Shown piece after piece: positions 9,217-18,625 of a stretch of DNA of 64,000 nt; within the stretch, counting starts at the first letter, position 1, and the number at the start of each line of letters is the position of its first letter. Position numbers and translations under genes: made by a program. The stretch is from Chitinophagaceae bacterium. Lineage in GTDB: Bacteria; Bacteroidota; Bacteroidia; Chitinophagales; Chitinophagaceae. Below the pieces are notes generated by a model, which was given only the letters and a program-made list of their open reading frames with translations, made no database searches and was not told where the DNA came from. The stretch lies in the NCBI GenBank assembly GCA_019752295.1, contig JAIEMK010000003.1, positions 1 through 64,000 of the forward strand. The letters run 5' to 3'.

Positions 9217-10527
9217 ATGAGGAAATTGATAAGCCAATATATTTTGATGCAATGCATACTATTTGTTTTTTTATGCTTCATTAGTGATAATTCTATTGCG
9301 CAAAAATCAGGTATAACAGATACCATTTCTATTTCTTTGCAGCAGGCTGAAACCCGTTTTTTAGATAGTAATTTCCTGCTTTTAGCAGCGCATTATAATG
9401 TGAATGCGCAAAATGCATTAATTGAGCAGGCCAGAACATGGGATAACCCTACTTTAAATTTGGATAAAGTTATTGCGGCCAATGGACAGTTTTTGCCGCA
9501 TGGTAAAAACCCCGATGGCAGTTATAATGGACAATATTTTATACAGATCCAACAACTTATTAAAACCGCCGGAAAAAGGGGAAAGCTTGTTAATATGGCT
9601 GGCACCAATGCGAGGTTGAGCGAATTACAGTTACAGGATGTGGTTAGGAATTTAAAATACCAGTTAAGAACAGATTATTATACCATCCTGCAACAGATTG
9701 AGCAGCAGAAAATTTATGAAGGTCAACTGGGCCAATTAAAAAAATTGCTAACGGGAATGGAAGCCCAGTTGAATGCGGGGAATATTGCGCAAAAAGATTA
9801 CTTACGAATTCAGGCACTTCTGATTGCTTTAGAACAAGATATTACTGAATTAAATAAATCTATTGCCGATAATCAGAATGACCTAAAAACGCTTTTGCAG
9901 ATCAGAGAAAATGTATTTATAAAGCCCTCCGAAAACTTTAATAAAATGACTCCTATTTCAAATATCGTTTCGAACGAAATTTTATTTGATACAGGAAAAT
10001 TGTATAATCCTTATTATCGTTTGCAACAGATACAAACGCTTTATCAGCAGCAAAATCTAAGCTACCAAAAAGCTTTGCGCGTTCCTGATCTAACACTAGG
10101 TCCTAATTTCGACAGAAATTCCAATTACGTTCCAAACTATGCGGGTCTGGGTATTTCCCTGCCCTTGCCCATTTTAAATAGCAATAAGGGTAATATTAAG
10201 TCGGCCGAATACAGTGTAAAACAACAACAGGCTTTTACAAGCAATGCAGAAACCGAATTAAAAAATAATATCAGCAATGCTTACAATAAACTATTGCTAA
10301 CATTAAAACAATACAATTCCACTCAAAAGGAATTTTACGAAAAATATCAATTGATGTACAATAACGTGCTCCAAAGTTATCAGCAAAAACAAATCAGTCT
10401 TTTAGAGTTTCTTGATTTTTTTAATGATTATACAGATTCACAAATCCGTCATGTACAGCAACAACTAAACCTTCAGCTTTCAAAAGAAGAATTGAATTTC
10501 CAAACAGGTATCGATATTTTAAAATAA
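9217..10527 (+). CDS. TolC-family outer membrane efflux protein (CzcC-like), copy 2
   Basis: 436 residues with a signal peptide (hydrophobic about residues 9-23, then AQ). It shows the same architecture as copy 1: two helical hairpins, TWDNPTLNLD near residue 75, and LLEFLDFFNDYTDSQ near the C terminus matching LLEFIDFYDSYKQN of copy 1. It is predicted to form the outer membrane duct of the second pump. It starts 134 bases after the terminator of the first operon, so it probably has its own promoter in 9083-9216; no clear TAnnTTTG box was found there. Confidence 0.88.
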   Translation: MRKLISQYILMQCILFVFLCFISDNSIAQKSGITDTISISLQQAETRFLDSNFLLLAAHYNVNAQNALIEQARTWDNPTLNLDKVIAANGQFLPHGKNPDGSYNGQYFIQIQQLIKTAGKRGKLVNMAGTNARLSELQLQDVVRNLKYQLRTDYYTILQQIEQQKIYEGQLGQLKKLLTGMEAQLNAGNIAQKDYLRIQALLIALEQDITELNKSIADNQNDLKTLLQIRENVFIKPSENFNKMTPISNIVSNEILFDTGKLYNPYYRLQQIQTLYQQQNLSYQKALRVPDLTLGPNFDRNSNYVPNYAGLGISLPLPILNSNKGNIKSAEYSVKQQQAFTSNAETELKNNISNAYNKLLLTLKQYNSTQKEFYEKYQLMYNNVLQSYQQKQISLLEFLDFFNDYTDSQIRHVQQQLNLQLSKEELNFQTGIDILK

Positions 10528-10555
10528 TCGTTTCAAAAGTATTAGATCTATATAT

Positions 10556-11653
10556 ATGAACAAGTATTTACTCGTTTTAGCAGGTTTTGTAACAGTTGGT
10601 TTTATTGCCTGCTCAGAGAAAAAAGAGAACAAGGAAGGATCGAAAAAATTTGTACTAAGCGACACCATGTCGAAAATGATTGCAATTGATTCTGTTAGCA
10701 GTTGTTATATTGATGATGCCATATCACTCAGTGGGGAAGTAAGTTTTAATGAGAACAATGTAAATAAGGTATTCCCAAGGAGCAGTGGTCAGGTGGTGGA
10801 ATGCAAAGTAACACTGGGCGATAAAGTGCAAGCAGGTCAGGTGTTGGCTGTATTGAAAAGTGCTGACGTAGCAGGAAATTATGCCGACCTGAGCAGTGCC
10901 AATGCAGATATCAATATTGCAAAACGTCAGATGGACAATACCGAAGCCTTGTATAAAAACGGTATCGCAAGCGAGAAAGAATTTACCGAAGCGAAACAGA
11001 ATTACGAAAAAGCATTATCCGCAAAAGGTAAAATTCAGTCCATCATCAATATCAACAGCGGTAATGGAAGCAATGCAGGTGGAACTTACAATCTGGTGTC
11101 CCCCATTAGCGGATATATTGTTGAGAAAAAAGTAAATACCGGAAATTTCATTCGCGCAGATATGGGCGATAACCTTTTTACCATTTCAGATTTAAAAAAT
11201 GTTTGGGTAAATGCAAATGTTTTTGAAGCTGATATCCCAAAAGTAAAAGAAGGATATCGTGTTCAAGTAACTACGCTTGCGTATCCCGATACAAAAAAGC
11301 TCGGCACAATCGATAAGATTAGTCAGGTACTTGATCCTGCCAATAAAACACTAAGAGTAAGGATTAAACTAGAGAATCAAGATTTACTGCTTCGTCCGGC
11401 AATGTTTGCGCGAGTTATTGTTTCAAACAAAGAAAATAAAAAAGCGATTTGCATTCCTACAAAAGCATTGATCTCTTTAAACGGGAAATCTTTTGTAGTA
11501 ACCTACAAATCGAACAGTGAAATGAAAATTGCAGAAGTGACTATTTTAAAAACGAGTGGAGATCAAACCTATCTGATAGATGGTGTAAATCCCGGTGAAA
11601 AATTAATCACACAAAATCAATTATTGATTTTTCAACAGTTGTTAAATCAGTAA
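10556..11653 (+). CDS. RND efflux periplasmic adaptor (CzcB-like), copy 2
   Basis: 365 residues. Signal peptide with a plausible lipobox GFIAC and lipidation Cys19, so it is probably anchored in the inner membrane facing the periplasm. The lipoyl-like motif is LGDKVQAGQVLAVLKSADV, followed by a helical hairpin and a barrel (LKNVWVNANVFEADI), all closely matching copy 1. It is in an operon with the TolC-like gene (28 bases upstream) and the pump gene (52 bases downstream). Confidence 0.9.
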   Translation: MNKYLLVLAGFVTVGFIACSEKKENKEGSKKFVLSDTMSKMIAIDSVSSCYIDDAISLSGEVSFNENNVNKVFPRSSGQVVECKVTLGDKVQAGQVLAVLKSADVAGNYADLSSANADINIAKRQMDNTEALYKNGIASEKEFTEAKQNYEKALSAKGKIQSIININSGNGSNAGGTYNLVSPISGYIVEKKVNTGNFIRADMGDNLFTISDLKNVWVNANVFEADIPKVKEGYRVQVTTLAYPDTKKLGTIDKISQVLDPANKTLRVRIKLENQDLLLRPAMFARVIVSNKENKKAICIPTKALISLNGKSFVVTYKSNSEMKIAEVTILKTSGDQTYLIDGVNPGEKLITQNQLLIFQQLLNQ

Positions 11654-11705
11654 TGAGTGTTTGGTATAACTACCAACACGATTTTTCATTCTCAAAAACT
11701 ACAAG

Positions 11706-14700
11706 ATGGTTAAGCTTATCAAATCAATTATACATTTCTCACTCAGGCATCGATATTTCGTCTTTTTTATGACGGCGATACTTGCAGGAATAGGATTTGT
11801 GAGTTATCAAAACACTCCGATCGAAACTTTTCCGGATGTTACCAATACCCAAATCATCATTATTACTCAATGGCCTGGTAGAAGTGCTGAGGAAGTAGAA
11901 AAGTTTGTTACAATTCCACTCGAAACGGCACTGAATTCGGTACAGCGTAAATCGAATTTAAGAACTACATCTTCATTCGGTCTTTCTTATGTCAGGTTAA
12001 TTTTTGATGACGATGTAACAGATGAATTTGCCCGGCAGCAAGTACTTAGCAGGATTGGGAATGTAGATCTCCCCGATGGTATTAAGCCCGAAGTAGAGCC
12101 TCCCTATGGCCCTACCGGCGAGATTTTCAGGTATACCCTAAAAAGTAATACCAGAAGTATCAGAGAACTCTACACGATACAGGATTGGGTACTCGATAAA
12201 GAATTTAAAAGAGTACCGGGGGTTGCAGATGTAAATAGTTTTGGTGGCGAAGAGCGCAGTTTTGAGATTAGCGTTAATCCGAGTAATCTTACAAAATACG
12301 GACTCTCCTCTCTCGACGTATACAATGCCGTTGGTAAAAGTAATCTGAATGTGGGCGGTGATGTGATTGAAAGAAATGGTCAGGCATATGTTGTTAGAGG
12401 TATCGGTTTACTCAACAATATCAACGAAATCGAAAACATCATCGTTACTAAAATAAATTCCGTACCCATACTTGTAAAGAATCTTGCACAGGTAAAAGAA
12501 GCCGGAAAACCAAGGCTGGGACTGGTTTCCAAAGATACCATATCGGATGTATTGGAAGGTATTGTGGTAATGGTGAAGGGTTCAAACCCTACAGAAGTGT
12601 TGAGTAAATTACACGATAAAGTAAAAGACCTGAATGAAAATATATTACCAAGTGATGTAAAGATTGATACGTTTTACGACAGAACAGTTTTGATGGATTA
12701 CGCCACACATACCGTAATACACAATTTAATTGAAGGCATTATTCTGGTTACCTGCATTGTAATGTTGTTTATGGCCGACTGGAGAACAACGGTTACAGTA
12801 TCTATTATCATCCCACTCTCCTTACTGTTTGCTTTTATGTGTATGCGTATGATGCATATGACCGCAAATCTTTTATCAATGGGAGCAGTAGACTTTGGTA
12901 TTATCATTGATGGAGCAGTAGTAATGGTGGAAGGCCTTTTCGTTGCACTCGATGCGAAGGCCAAAGAAGTGGGCATGGAAAAATTTAATAAGCTGGCTAA
13001 ACTGGGCTTATTTAAACAGGTGGGAACAGAAATGGGTAAAGCCATTTTCTTTTCTAAAATAATTATCCTTACCTGTCTGATTCCCATATTCGCATTTCAG
13101 AAAGTAGAGGGTAAAATGTTTGCCCCACTAGCTTTTACACTGGGATTTGCACTATTGGGAGCATTGATCTATACGCTTACTTTGGTACCGGCACTATCCA
13201 GTATTTTACTTAAGAAAAATGTAAAAGAAAAACACAACCCAATTGTTTTGTTTTTTGAAAATGGAATCAAGTTCTTATTTCAAAGGGCTTATAAATTTCC
13301 AAAAACAAGTTTGTTGATTGCTATTTCAGTTATGGCGGTCACTTTCTTTTCAGCAAAATTTTTAGGTAGTGAATTTCTTCCCGAATTAGACGAAGGTGCA
13401 TTATGGGTGAAAGCACAGTTGCCGATGAGTGCATCATTAAGTCAGTCGAAAGAAATTTCCGATAAAATGACAGCCATCATTCGAAAATATCCCGAAGTAA
13501 GGCATACACTTGCACAGATAGGTAGAACAAATGATGGAACAGATCCAAAGGGTTTTTTCAACGTAGAGATCGCTGTGGATTTGTATCCTAAAGATGATTG
13601 GCGCAAGGGTGTATCAACCGAAATGCTGATCGATAGTCTGGATCAACAATTGAGTAAAATTCCCGGATTGTTGCTTAACTATTCTCAACCAATCAGAGAT
13701 AATGTGGAAGAAGCGGTAGCGGGTGTACCTGCCTCACTTGCTGTAAAAATTTCGGGCCCCGATTTTGAAAAACTCGACACACTTGCTAATCAGGTGCAGG
13801 CGGTGTTAGCAAAAATAAATGGTATCGAAGACCTTGGCGTATTAAGAAATCTGGGGCAGCCTGAATTTAGAATCGAATTGGATCAGGAAAAAATGGCGCT
13901 CTATGGAATTCAAACTGCAGATGCAAACGCAGTAATTGAAATGGCAATTGGTGGTAAGGCTGCTACGCAATTATACGAGGGCGAAAGAAAATTCGATATC
14001 AGAATCAGGTACCAAAAAGATTTTAGAGATACCAAAGAAAAAATTGAAAATTTAATGGTGCCTACTCAGGATGGAAGTAAAATTCCGATCAAAGAAATAT
14101 CAGTCATCAGAACATTAACAGGCCCTGCATTCGTGTATCGCGATAATAATAGCAGGTATATTCCGGTTAAATTTTCTGTCAGAGGACGTGACCTCGGAAG
14201 TACCATTGCCGAAGCACAGGAAAAAGTGGGTAAGATTGTAACATTACCAAAAAATTATCGCATGACTTGGAACGGTGAATTTGAAAATCAGCAACGTGCT
14301 TCGCAAACTTTGGCCCGTGTAGTTCCGGTTTGTTTACTGGCAATATTTTTGATTTTGTTTATCACTTTTGGAAATGTAAAAGATGCTTTGCTCACCATAC
14401 TGAATGTGCCTTTTGCATTGATTGGTGGCATATTGGCATTGCACTTAACACGTATGAATTTCAGCATCAGTGCTGGTATCGGTTTTATTGCACTGTTCGG
14501 GGTTTGTATACAAAATGGTGTGATACTGATTAGTGTATTCAGAAAGAATCTGGAAAATAAAATGACTTTACATATTGCCATTCTACACGGTGTAATTTCC
14601 AGAGTGCGCCCGGTAGTAATGACGGCACTTATGGCCGCTATTGGCTTATTACCTGCGGCTATCAGTACCGGAATTGGAAGTGAAACACAAAAACCTTTAG

Positions 14701-14837
14701 CCATTGTTGTTATCGGCGGGCTTATCACTTCTACAATTTTAACACTATTAATTCTTCCAATTATTTACAGTCTTGTGCATACCATCATTCATGAAAGAAA
14801 AAATATGAAAATGCTTAAAAAAATTGGGGCTGCTTGA
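11706..14837 (+). CDS. Heavy-metal RND efflux pump, CzcA family, copy 2
   Basis: 1043 residues, a full-length RND pump. The helix-4 motif is D396-F-G-x3-D402-G-A-x3-V-E409-G, closer to the classical divalent-metal HME signature than copy 1 because it keeps DGA, but it likewise ends in Gly instead of Asn. It is closely similar to copy 1 over its whole length, including the N-terminal FPDVTNTQ and WPGRSAEEVEKF. The two sets are tandem duplicates that have diverged at the amino acid level, so they may handle different metals or different inducing conditions. A very strong hairpin follows. Confidence 0.9.
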   Translation: MVKLIKSIIHFSLRHRYFVFFMTAILAGIGFVSYQNTPIETFPDVTNTQIIIITQWPGRSAEEVEKFVTIPLETALNSVQRKSNLRTTSSFGLSYVRLIFDDDVTDEFARQQVLSRIGNVDLPDGIKPEVEPPYGPTGEIFRYTLKSNTRSIRELYTIQDWVLDKEFKRVPGVADVNSFGGEERSFEISVNPSNLTKYGLSSLDVYNAVGKSNLNVGGDVIERNGQAYVVRGIGLLNNINEIENIIVTKINSVPILVKNLAQVKEAGKPRLGLVSKDTISDVLEGIVVMVKGSNPTEVLSKLHDKVKDLNENILPSDVKIDTFYDRTVLMDYATHTVIHNLIEGIILVTCIVMLFMADWRTTVTVSIIIPLSLLFAFMCMRMMHMTANLLSMGAVDFGIIIDGAVVMVEGLFVALDAKAKEVGMEKFNKLAKLGLFKQVGTEMGKAIFFSKIIILTCLIPIFAFQKVEGKMFAPLAFTLGFALLGALIYTLTLVPALSSILLKKNVKEKHNPIVLFFENGIKFLFQRAYKFPKTSLLIAISVMAVTFFSAKFLGSEFLPELDEGALWVKAQLPMSASLSQSKEISDKMTAIIRKYPEVRHTLAQIGRTNDGTDPKGFFNVEIAVDLYPKDDWRKGVSTEMLIDSLDQQLSKIPGLLLNYSQPIRDNVEEAVAGVPASLAVKISGPDFEKLDTLANQVQAVLAKINGIEDLGVLRNLGQPEFRIELDQEKMALYGIQTADANAVIEMAIGGKAATQLYEGERKFDIRIRYQKDFRDTKEKIENLMVPTQDGSKIPIKEISVIRTLTGPAFVYRDNNSRYIPVKFSVRGRDLGSTIAEAQEKVGKIVTLPKNYRMTWNGEFENQQRASQTLARVVPVCLLAIFLILFITFGNVKDALLTILNVPFALIGGILALHLTRMNFSISAGIGFIALFGVCIQNGVILISVFRKNLENKMTLHIAILHGVISRVRPVVMTALMAAIGLLPAAISTGIGSETQKPLAIVVIGGLITSTILTLLILPIIYSLVHTIIHERKNMKMLKKIGAA

Positions 14838-14862
14838 TTTTTTGAAACAATGATGTAAAAAT

Positions 14863-14896
14863 AGTAAGGCCGGTAAAATTTACCGGCCTTACTTTT
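14863..14896 (+). terminator. Terminator hairpin after second RND efflux operon
   Basis: Perfect 15-bp inverted repeat with arms 14863-14877 and 14879-14893 (core GGCCGGTAAA and its complement), followed by TTTT. It lies 25 bases after the pump stop codon. The arms are almost contiguous, so the real loop is a few AT bases. Confidence 0.85.
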
Positions 14897-14973
14897 GCCC
14901 CGAAAATAAATTTAAGAATTGCATCATCTTATTTAATCAATAAGAAAAGCAGATTGATATATCATTGTTAATC

Positions 14974-16308
14974 ATGAAAAAAATAGTTCCCATTATCGCT
15001 GTTTTTTTTGTTTGTAAAATGGGTTTTGCTCAAAGCAAAACAGACACCATTTCTGCAAAACCAAAAAGGTATTCCCTTCACGGGCAGTCCACAGTATTGT
15101 CGCAATACCATTTCGATTTTAAAGCAGCTTATTCGGGCGATAATAGTTTGCTTACCAGCGAGCCCGCTGCAACATCGGTATCTGCTACACTCTTTTTAAA
15201 TTATAAATTAGGAGCAAAGACTTATATGGTCTTTAACCCAGAAATGGCCGGTGGCAATGGTTTGAGTAAGGCATTGGGTATTGCAGGTTTTAGTAATGGC
15301 GAAGTATATCGCGTGGGAGATCCAACACCAAGACCCTTTATTGGCAGGTTATATGTTGAACACCGGTTGGCACTTAGCAAGGATAAAATAAAGGTGGATG
15401 ATGATGTAAATCAGGTGGCAGAAACTACCAATAAAGATTATCTCTCTTTTATTGCCGGAAAATTTAGTCTCACAGATTTCTTTGATGATTCGCAGATCAG
15501 TCACGACCCCAGATCTCAATTTTTTAATTGGGCATTGATGGGAAATGGTGGTTGGGATTATGCTGCCAATACACGCGGATATACTATTGGTGCTTTAGTT
15601 CAGGCAGTGTACAAAGACTATGCCCTAAGAAGTGCATTAACAACGGTTCCTATTGAAGCTAACGGACCCGAACTGCAGTTTAAATGGGCAAAAGCCATGG
15701 GATTTGTTTTGGAGTTTGAGAAAACACATTTATTTCAAAAGAGCGAAAAGCAATTCACCACTTTTCATACCGGATATTTTATCAACTGGGCCCATATGGG
15801 CAATTATGAAACCAGTATTGCAAAAGCAAATTTGTTGGGCACTAGTCCAAACATTTTAGATAGCAGGCAATATGGCAGAACAAAATGGGGGTTTTATATA
15901 GATGCAGATAATCACTTTGGTCCCTATCATTTTTTTATGAAAGCCAGTTTCAATGATGGCAAAAACGAAACATGGGCATTTACCGAAATAGATAAAAGTT
16001 TTACAACAGGCTTTCAGTGGGATGGTGAGCTTTGGAAAAGAAAACAAGATCGTTTTGCAATTGCTTATATCAACAACAATTTATCGGCCGATCATAAATT
16101 GTATTTACAAAAAGGCGGATATGGGTTCCTGATTGGTGATGGAAAATTAAATTATGGGCCAGAGCAAATTATTGAAACCTATTATTATTGGAAAATCAGC
16201 AAACTAATATCACTTAGCCCGGATTATCAATTTGTAATCAACCCGGCATATAATAAAGATCGTGGCCCGGTTCATATAGTTGGCTTACGTTTGCATGCCG
16301 ACTTTTAA
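14974..16308 (+). CDS. Outer membrane carbohydrate-porin-like protein (OprB-type)
   Basis: 444 residues from ATG 14974; a TTG nine bases upstream is less likely, since MKKIVPIIAVFFVCKMGFAQ is a standard signal peptide. The rest alternates polar and aromatic residues as in a beta-barrel, and it ends in a typical outer membrane C terminus (VGLRLHADF, final Phe). The segment NPEMAGGNGLSKALGIAGF and the phrase around LSFIAGKFSLTDFFDD resemble OprB-type carbohydrate porins. Substrate unknown. Its 3' end overlaps the converging Fe-S carrier gene by four bases. It may be expressed separately from the efflux operon because a terminator lies between them. Confidence 0.72.
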   Translation: MKKIVPIIAVFFVCKMGFAQSKTDTISAKPKRYSLHGQSTVLSQYHFDFKAAYSGDNSLLTSEPAATSVSATLFLNYKLGAKTYMVFNPEMAGGNGLSKALGIAGFSNGEVYRVGDPTPRPFIGRLYVEHRLALSKDKIKVDDDVNQVAETTNKDYLSFIAGKFSLTDFFDDSQISHDPRSQFFNWALMGNGGWDYAANTRGYTIGALVQAVYKDYALRSALTTVPIEANGPELQFKWAKAMGFVLEFEKTHLFQKSEKQFTTFHTGYFINWAHMGNYETSIAKANLLGTSPNILDSRQYGRTKWGFYIDADNHFGPYHFFMKASFNDGKNETWAFTEIDKSFTTGFQWDGELWKRKQDRFAIAYINNNLSADHKLYLQKGGYGFLIGDGKLNYGPEQIIETYYYWKISKLISLSPDYQFVINPAYNKDRGPVHIVGLRLHADF

Positions 16309-16649
16309 ACAGCAAAAGAAGTGCCGCAACCACAAGTACTGCTGGCATTGGGGTTTTTAAAAGTAAACCCGCGGCTATTTAAACCACCCTGCCAATCTAC
16401 TTCCATTCCGTATAGATAAATCTGGTGCCCCTTATTCATTACACAGGATATACCTTCAATTTCAAATTTTTCATCATCATCTTCCGGTTTATCAAAGCCC
16501 AACACATAAGTCATACCACTGCATCCCCCACCCTTTACACCAATCCTTAAGCGCTGATTCTGATCAAAACCTGGTTCCTGCATAAGTCGTTTTACTTCCT
16601 CAATTGCACTCATTGTAAGCTTCACCGGCGTTGTAGCTATCATTTCCAT
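16305..16649 (-). CDS. A-type iron-sulfur cluster carrier (IscA/ErpA/SufA family)
   Basis: 114 residues, the usual length. The three invariant cysteines are visible: Cys43 in GGGCSGMTY, and Cys106 and Cys108 in STCGCGTSF. It binds and delivers Fe-S clusters or iron to apo-proteins in the cytoplasm. Sub-assignment among IscA, SufA and ErpA is not possible from sequence alone. On the minus strand a TAATTTTG box (16667-16674) resembles the Bacteroidota -7 element and lies close upstream of the start, though no -33 TTG is found at the right distance. Confidence 0.93.
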   Translation of the reverse strand: MEMIATTPVKLTMSAIEEVKRLMQEPGFDQNQRLRIGVKGGGCSGMTYVLGFDKPEDDDEKFEIEGISCVMNKGHQIYLYGMEVDWQGGLNSRGFTFKNPNASSTCGCGTSFAV

Positions 16650-16769
16650 ATATCAGGTTTAGATGGCAAAATTACAACCATTCTGTTTTAAAAAAGTTAA
16701 GTCTGTTTTCGATAACTGGAAAATCATGGTTCAAGCCCGCTTTCACTTACTTTTGTTCAAAAAAGGGCT

Positions 16770-17273
16770 ATGTTGGATACGACGATGTTTTTTACAGTGG
16801 TTATTGGAACAATGATTGCGGCTTTGGCGGGATGGCTGATCTACTTACAACGAAAAAATCAAACTGCGGAGAAGTCGTATAGTGCACAGAACACAGGTTT
16901 ACAATTACAGGCATACGAGCGTTTGACCGTTTTAGCCGATCGAATTGCCCTTCCGAATATCATTAGCCGCACAAATATTTCTGGCATCTCGGGCAGGGAA
17001 ATGCAGGAATTGCTCACCAAGCAGATTCGTGATGAATTTGAATACAATATCAGTCAGCAAATTTATGTAAGCGCCGATGCCTGGAAGGCCATTACAAATT
17101 TGAAAGAGCAGAACCTGCTGATCATTAATCAAATTTCAAGATCATTACCCGAAAATAATAGCGGCCTTGAACTGAATAAACAGATACTTGGTTTTTTAAT
17201 GAACGATCCAAAGGGACAATTACACATTCTAGTAAGCGAAGTGTTGAGTTTCGAAGCGAAGAAAATTCTGTAA
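16770..17273 (+). CDS. Membrane-anchored protein of unknown function (possibly DUF7935 type)
   Basis: 167 residues: one N-terminal membrane helix (about residues 7-27) followed by a soluble helical domain containing LQLQAYERLTVLADRI. This LQAYERL pattern recalls a Bacteroidota-specific domain of unknown function (I think DUF7935, not certain). Nothing catalytic is visible. It is followed at 50 bases by the small membrane protein/ABC ATPase pair and may be transcribed with them. Confidence 0.7.
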   Translation: MLDTTMFFTVVIGTMIAALAGWLIYLQRKNQTAEKSYSAQNTGLQLQAYERLTVLADRIALPNIISRTNISGISGREMQELLTKQIRDEFEYNISQQIYVSADAWKAITNLKEQNLLIINQISRSLPENNSGLELNKQILGFLMNDPKGQLHILVSEVLSFEAKKIL

Positions 17274-17322
17274 GCATTAAAGATACCGGTTTAAAGATTG
17301 ATTTTAAAACGATGTGTCATCT

Positions 17323-17631
17323 ATGAAACTTTTCCATAAAATTCGAATCATTTTTTCGTTTTACAGAAGTTTCCTGTCGCTCTCACTCTTCATTACAATT
17401 TGGTGCGGGTACTTGTTTCATAAATACGGGTTCAGCATTTTGAATAGCCTCTTTTGGTTTAAAATCTGTACACTGGGGTTAACATTTTATTTCATCAATG
17501 AATATAAAAGCAGGGAATATTTTTACTATCAGAATCTGGGCATTTCAAAACTCACTTTATGGATAGTGACGCTTACATTCGACATTGTTTTGATGATTCT
17601 GCTAATTATTCAGATATCCCATTTCAGATGA
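17323..17631 (+). CDS. Small three-helix membrane protein coupled to an ABC ATPase
   Basis: 102 residues from ATG 17323 (a GTG at 17314 is possible). It has about three hydrophobic segments (residues 12-32, 40-57 and 76-97). A polar loop between the second and third (NEYKSREYFYYQNLGISKLTLW) could be a cytoplasmic coupling element. Its stop codon overlaps the start of the ABC ATPase (ATGA at 17628-17631), which indicates translational coupling and a likely physical partnership. I do not recognise the family. It is much shorter than any standard ABC permease. Confidence 0.65.
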   Translation: MKLFHKIRIIFSFYRSFLSLSLFITIWCGYLFHKYGFSILNSLFWFKICTLGLTFYFINEYKSREYFYYQNLGISKLTLWIVTLTFDIVLMILLIIQISHFR

Positions 17632-18287
17632 AACATATACTGGAAGCAGATAGTATTCAATTAGAATTTTCTGGCAAAAAAATATTGTCGGATATTTATT
17701 TGAAATGCGAAACCGGAAATATAACAGGATTATTAGGAAGAAACGGATCAGGAAAATCTAGCTTATTGAAGATTCTTTTCAGGAGCTTGAATTGCGAAAA
17801 TTCTGTTCGTATTGATGGAAAATCGATTAATAATTCTCCACAGCTTTCCGAGTTGTTGCGATACTTGCCCCAACATCATTTTATACCAAAATTTCTTTCT
17901 TTAAAAACAATATTTAACCATTTTTCTGTAGACTATTCCATCTTCGAAAACAGGTTTACTGAGTTTTCAACAAAATATAAAAGTAATATGGGAAGCCTTT
18001 CGGGAGGAGAAAAAAGGCTTGTTGAGATATACCTGATCGTAAAATCAGCGTCGTTATTTGCCATGCTGGATGAGCCCTTTACGCAACTGAGTCCAATTCA
18101 AATAGAAGGAGTTAAAGAATTGCTTATCGAAGAAAAATTAAATAAAGGCTTACTTCTAACGGATCACCTGTATCAGCATATCACCGACATTAGTAACAGT
18201 TTGTATTTATTGAAGGATGGAAAAACATTTCCGATAAAAAACATAGCTGAAATAGAATCATTAGGATATATGCCTAAGAAAACATAA
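17628..18287 (+). CDS. ABC transporter ATP-binding protein
   Basis: 219 residues from ATG 17628; a longer in-frame start at 17559 would lie deep inside the upstream gene and is rejected. All ABC ATPase motifs are present: Walker A G37RNGSGKS44, Q-loop LPQHHF, signature LSGGEKR, Walker B LFAMLDEPF, and H-loop LLTDH. It would energise a transporter whose membrane part is presumably the coupled three-helix protein. Substrate unknown. Its last 14 bases overlap the converging mazF gene. Confidence 0.88.
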   Translation: MKHILEADSIQLEFSGKKILSDIYLKCETGNITGLLGRNGSGKSSLLKILFRSLNCENSVRIDGKSINNSPQLSELLRYLPQHHFIPKFLSLKTIFNHFSVDYSIFENRFTEFSTKYKSNMGSLSGGEKRLVEIYLIVKSASLFAMLDEPFTQLSPIQIEGVKELLIEEKLNKGLLLTDHLYQHITDISNSLYLLKDGKTFPIKNIAEIESLGYMPKKT

Positions 18288-18615
18288 CCCTTAGGATTTT
18301 TAAAACATCTTGCCCCGTTTCGACATCTAAACTTCCCATTAATTTTTTTAGCCTGCTTTTATCTACACCTCTAATTTGATCCAACATAATCTGCCCTTCT
18401 GCATCATTAAAATTAGAAAAGACTCTACTTGGAAAACTTTTCTGAGTATGTGTGAGAGGAGCTATTAATACTGTATTTAATGTATTGTTCATTGCCTGCG
18501 GCGAAATAATCGCACATGGTCTTTTTTTGTTTATTTCACTACCAATGGTTGGCTCTAATTCAACCAGCCAAACATCGAATTGTATAAATTTTTTGGAAGA
18601 GATCAGTTTCGACAT
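18274..18615 (-). CDS. mazF: MazF/PemK-family endoribonuclease toxin
   Basis: 113 residues. The N-terminal part fits the PemK/MazF beta-barrel family: VWLVELEPTIGSEINKKRPCAIISP followed by a conserved TVLIAPLT-type strand and a C-terminal helix. Members cleave mRNA at short sequence motifs and arrest growth. The gene follows the antitoxin with a 10-base gap in the normal antitoxin-first order. Its 3' end overlaps the ABC ATPase gene on the other strand by 14 bases, so full-length transcripts from either side would be antisense to each other there. Confidence 0.9.
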   Translation of the reverse strand: MSKLISSKKFIQFDVWLVELEPTIGSEINKKRPCAIISPQAMNNTLNTVLIAPLTHTQKSFPSRVFSNFNDAEGQIMLDQIRGVDKSRLKKLMGSLDVETGQDVLKILRVMFS

Positions 18616-18625
18616 ACCGATTGTA

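Noticed and set aside
5854-14837. CusA-type Cu(I)/Ag(I) pump assignment
   Set aside because: The helix-4 motif is DFGx3DG-type, not the GxGx3DxDx3IEN-type of the monovalent class; CzcA-like divalent transport is more likely, though not proven.
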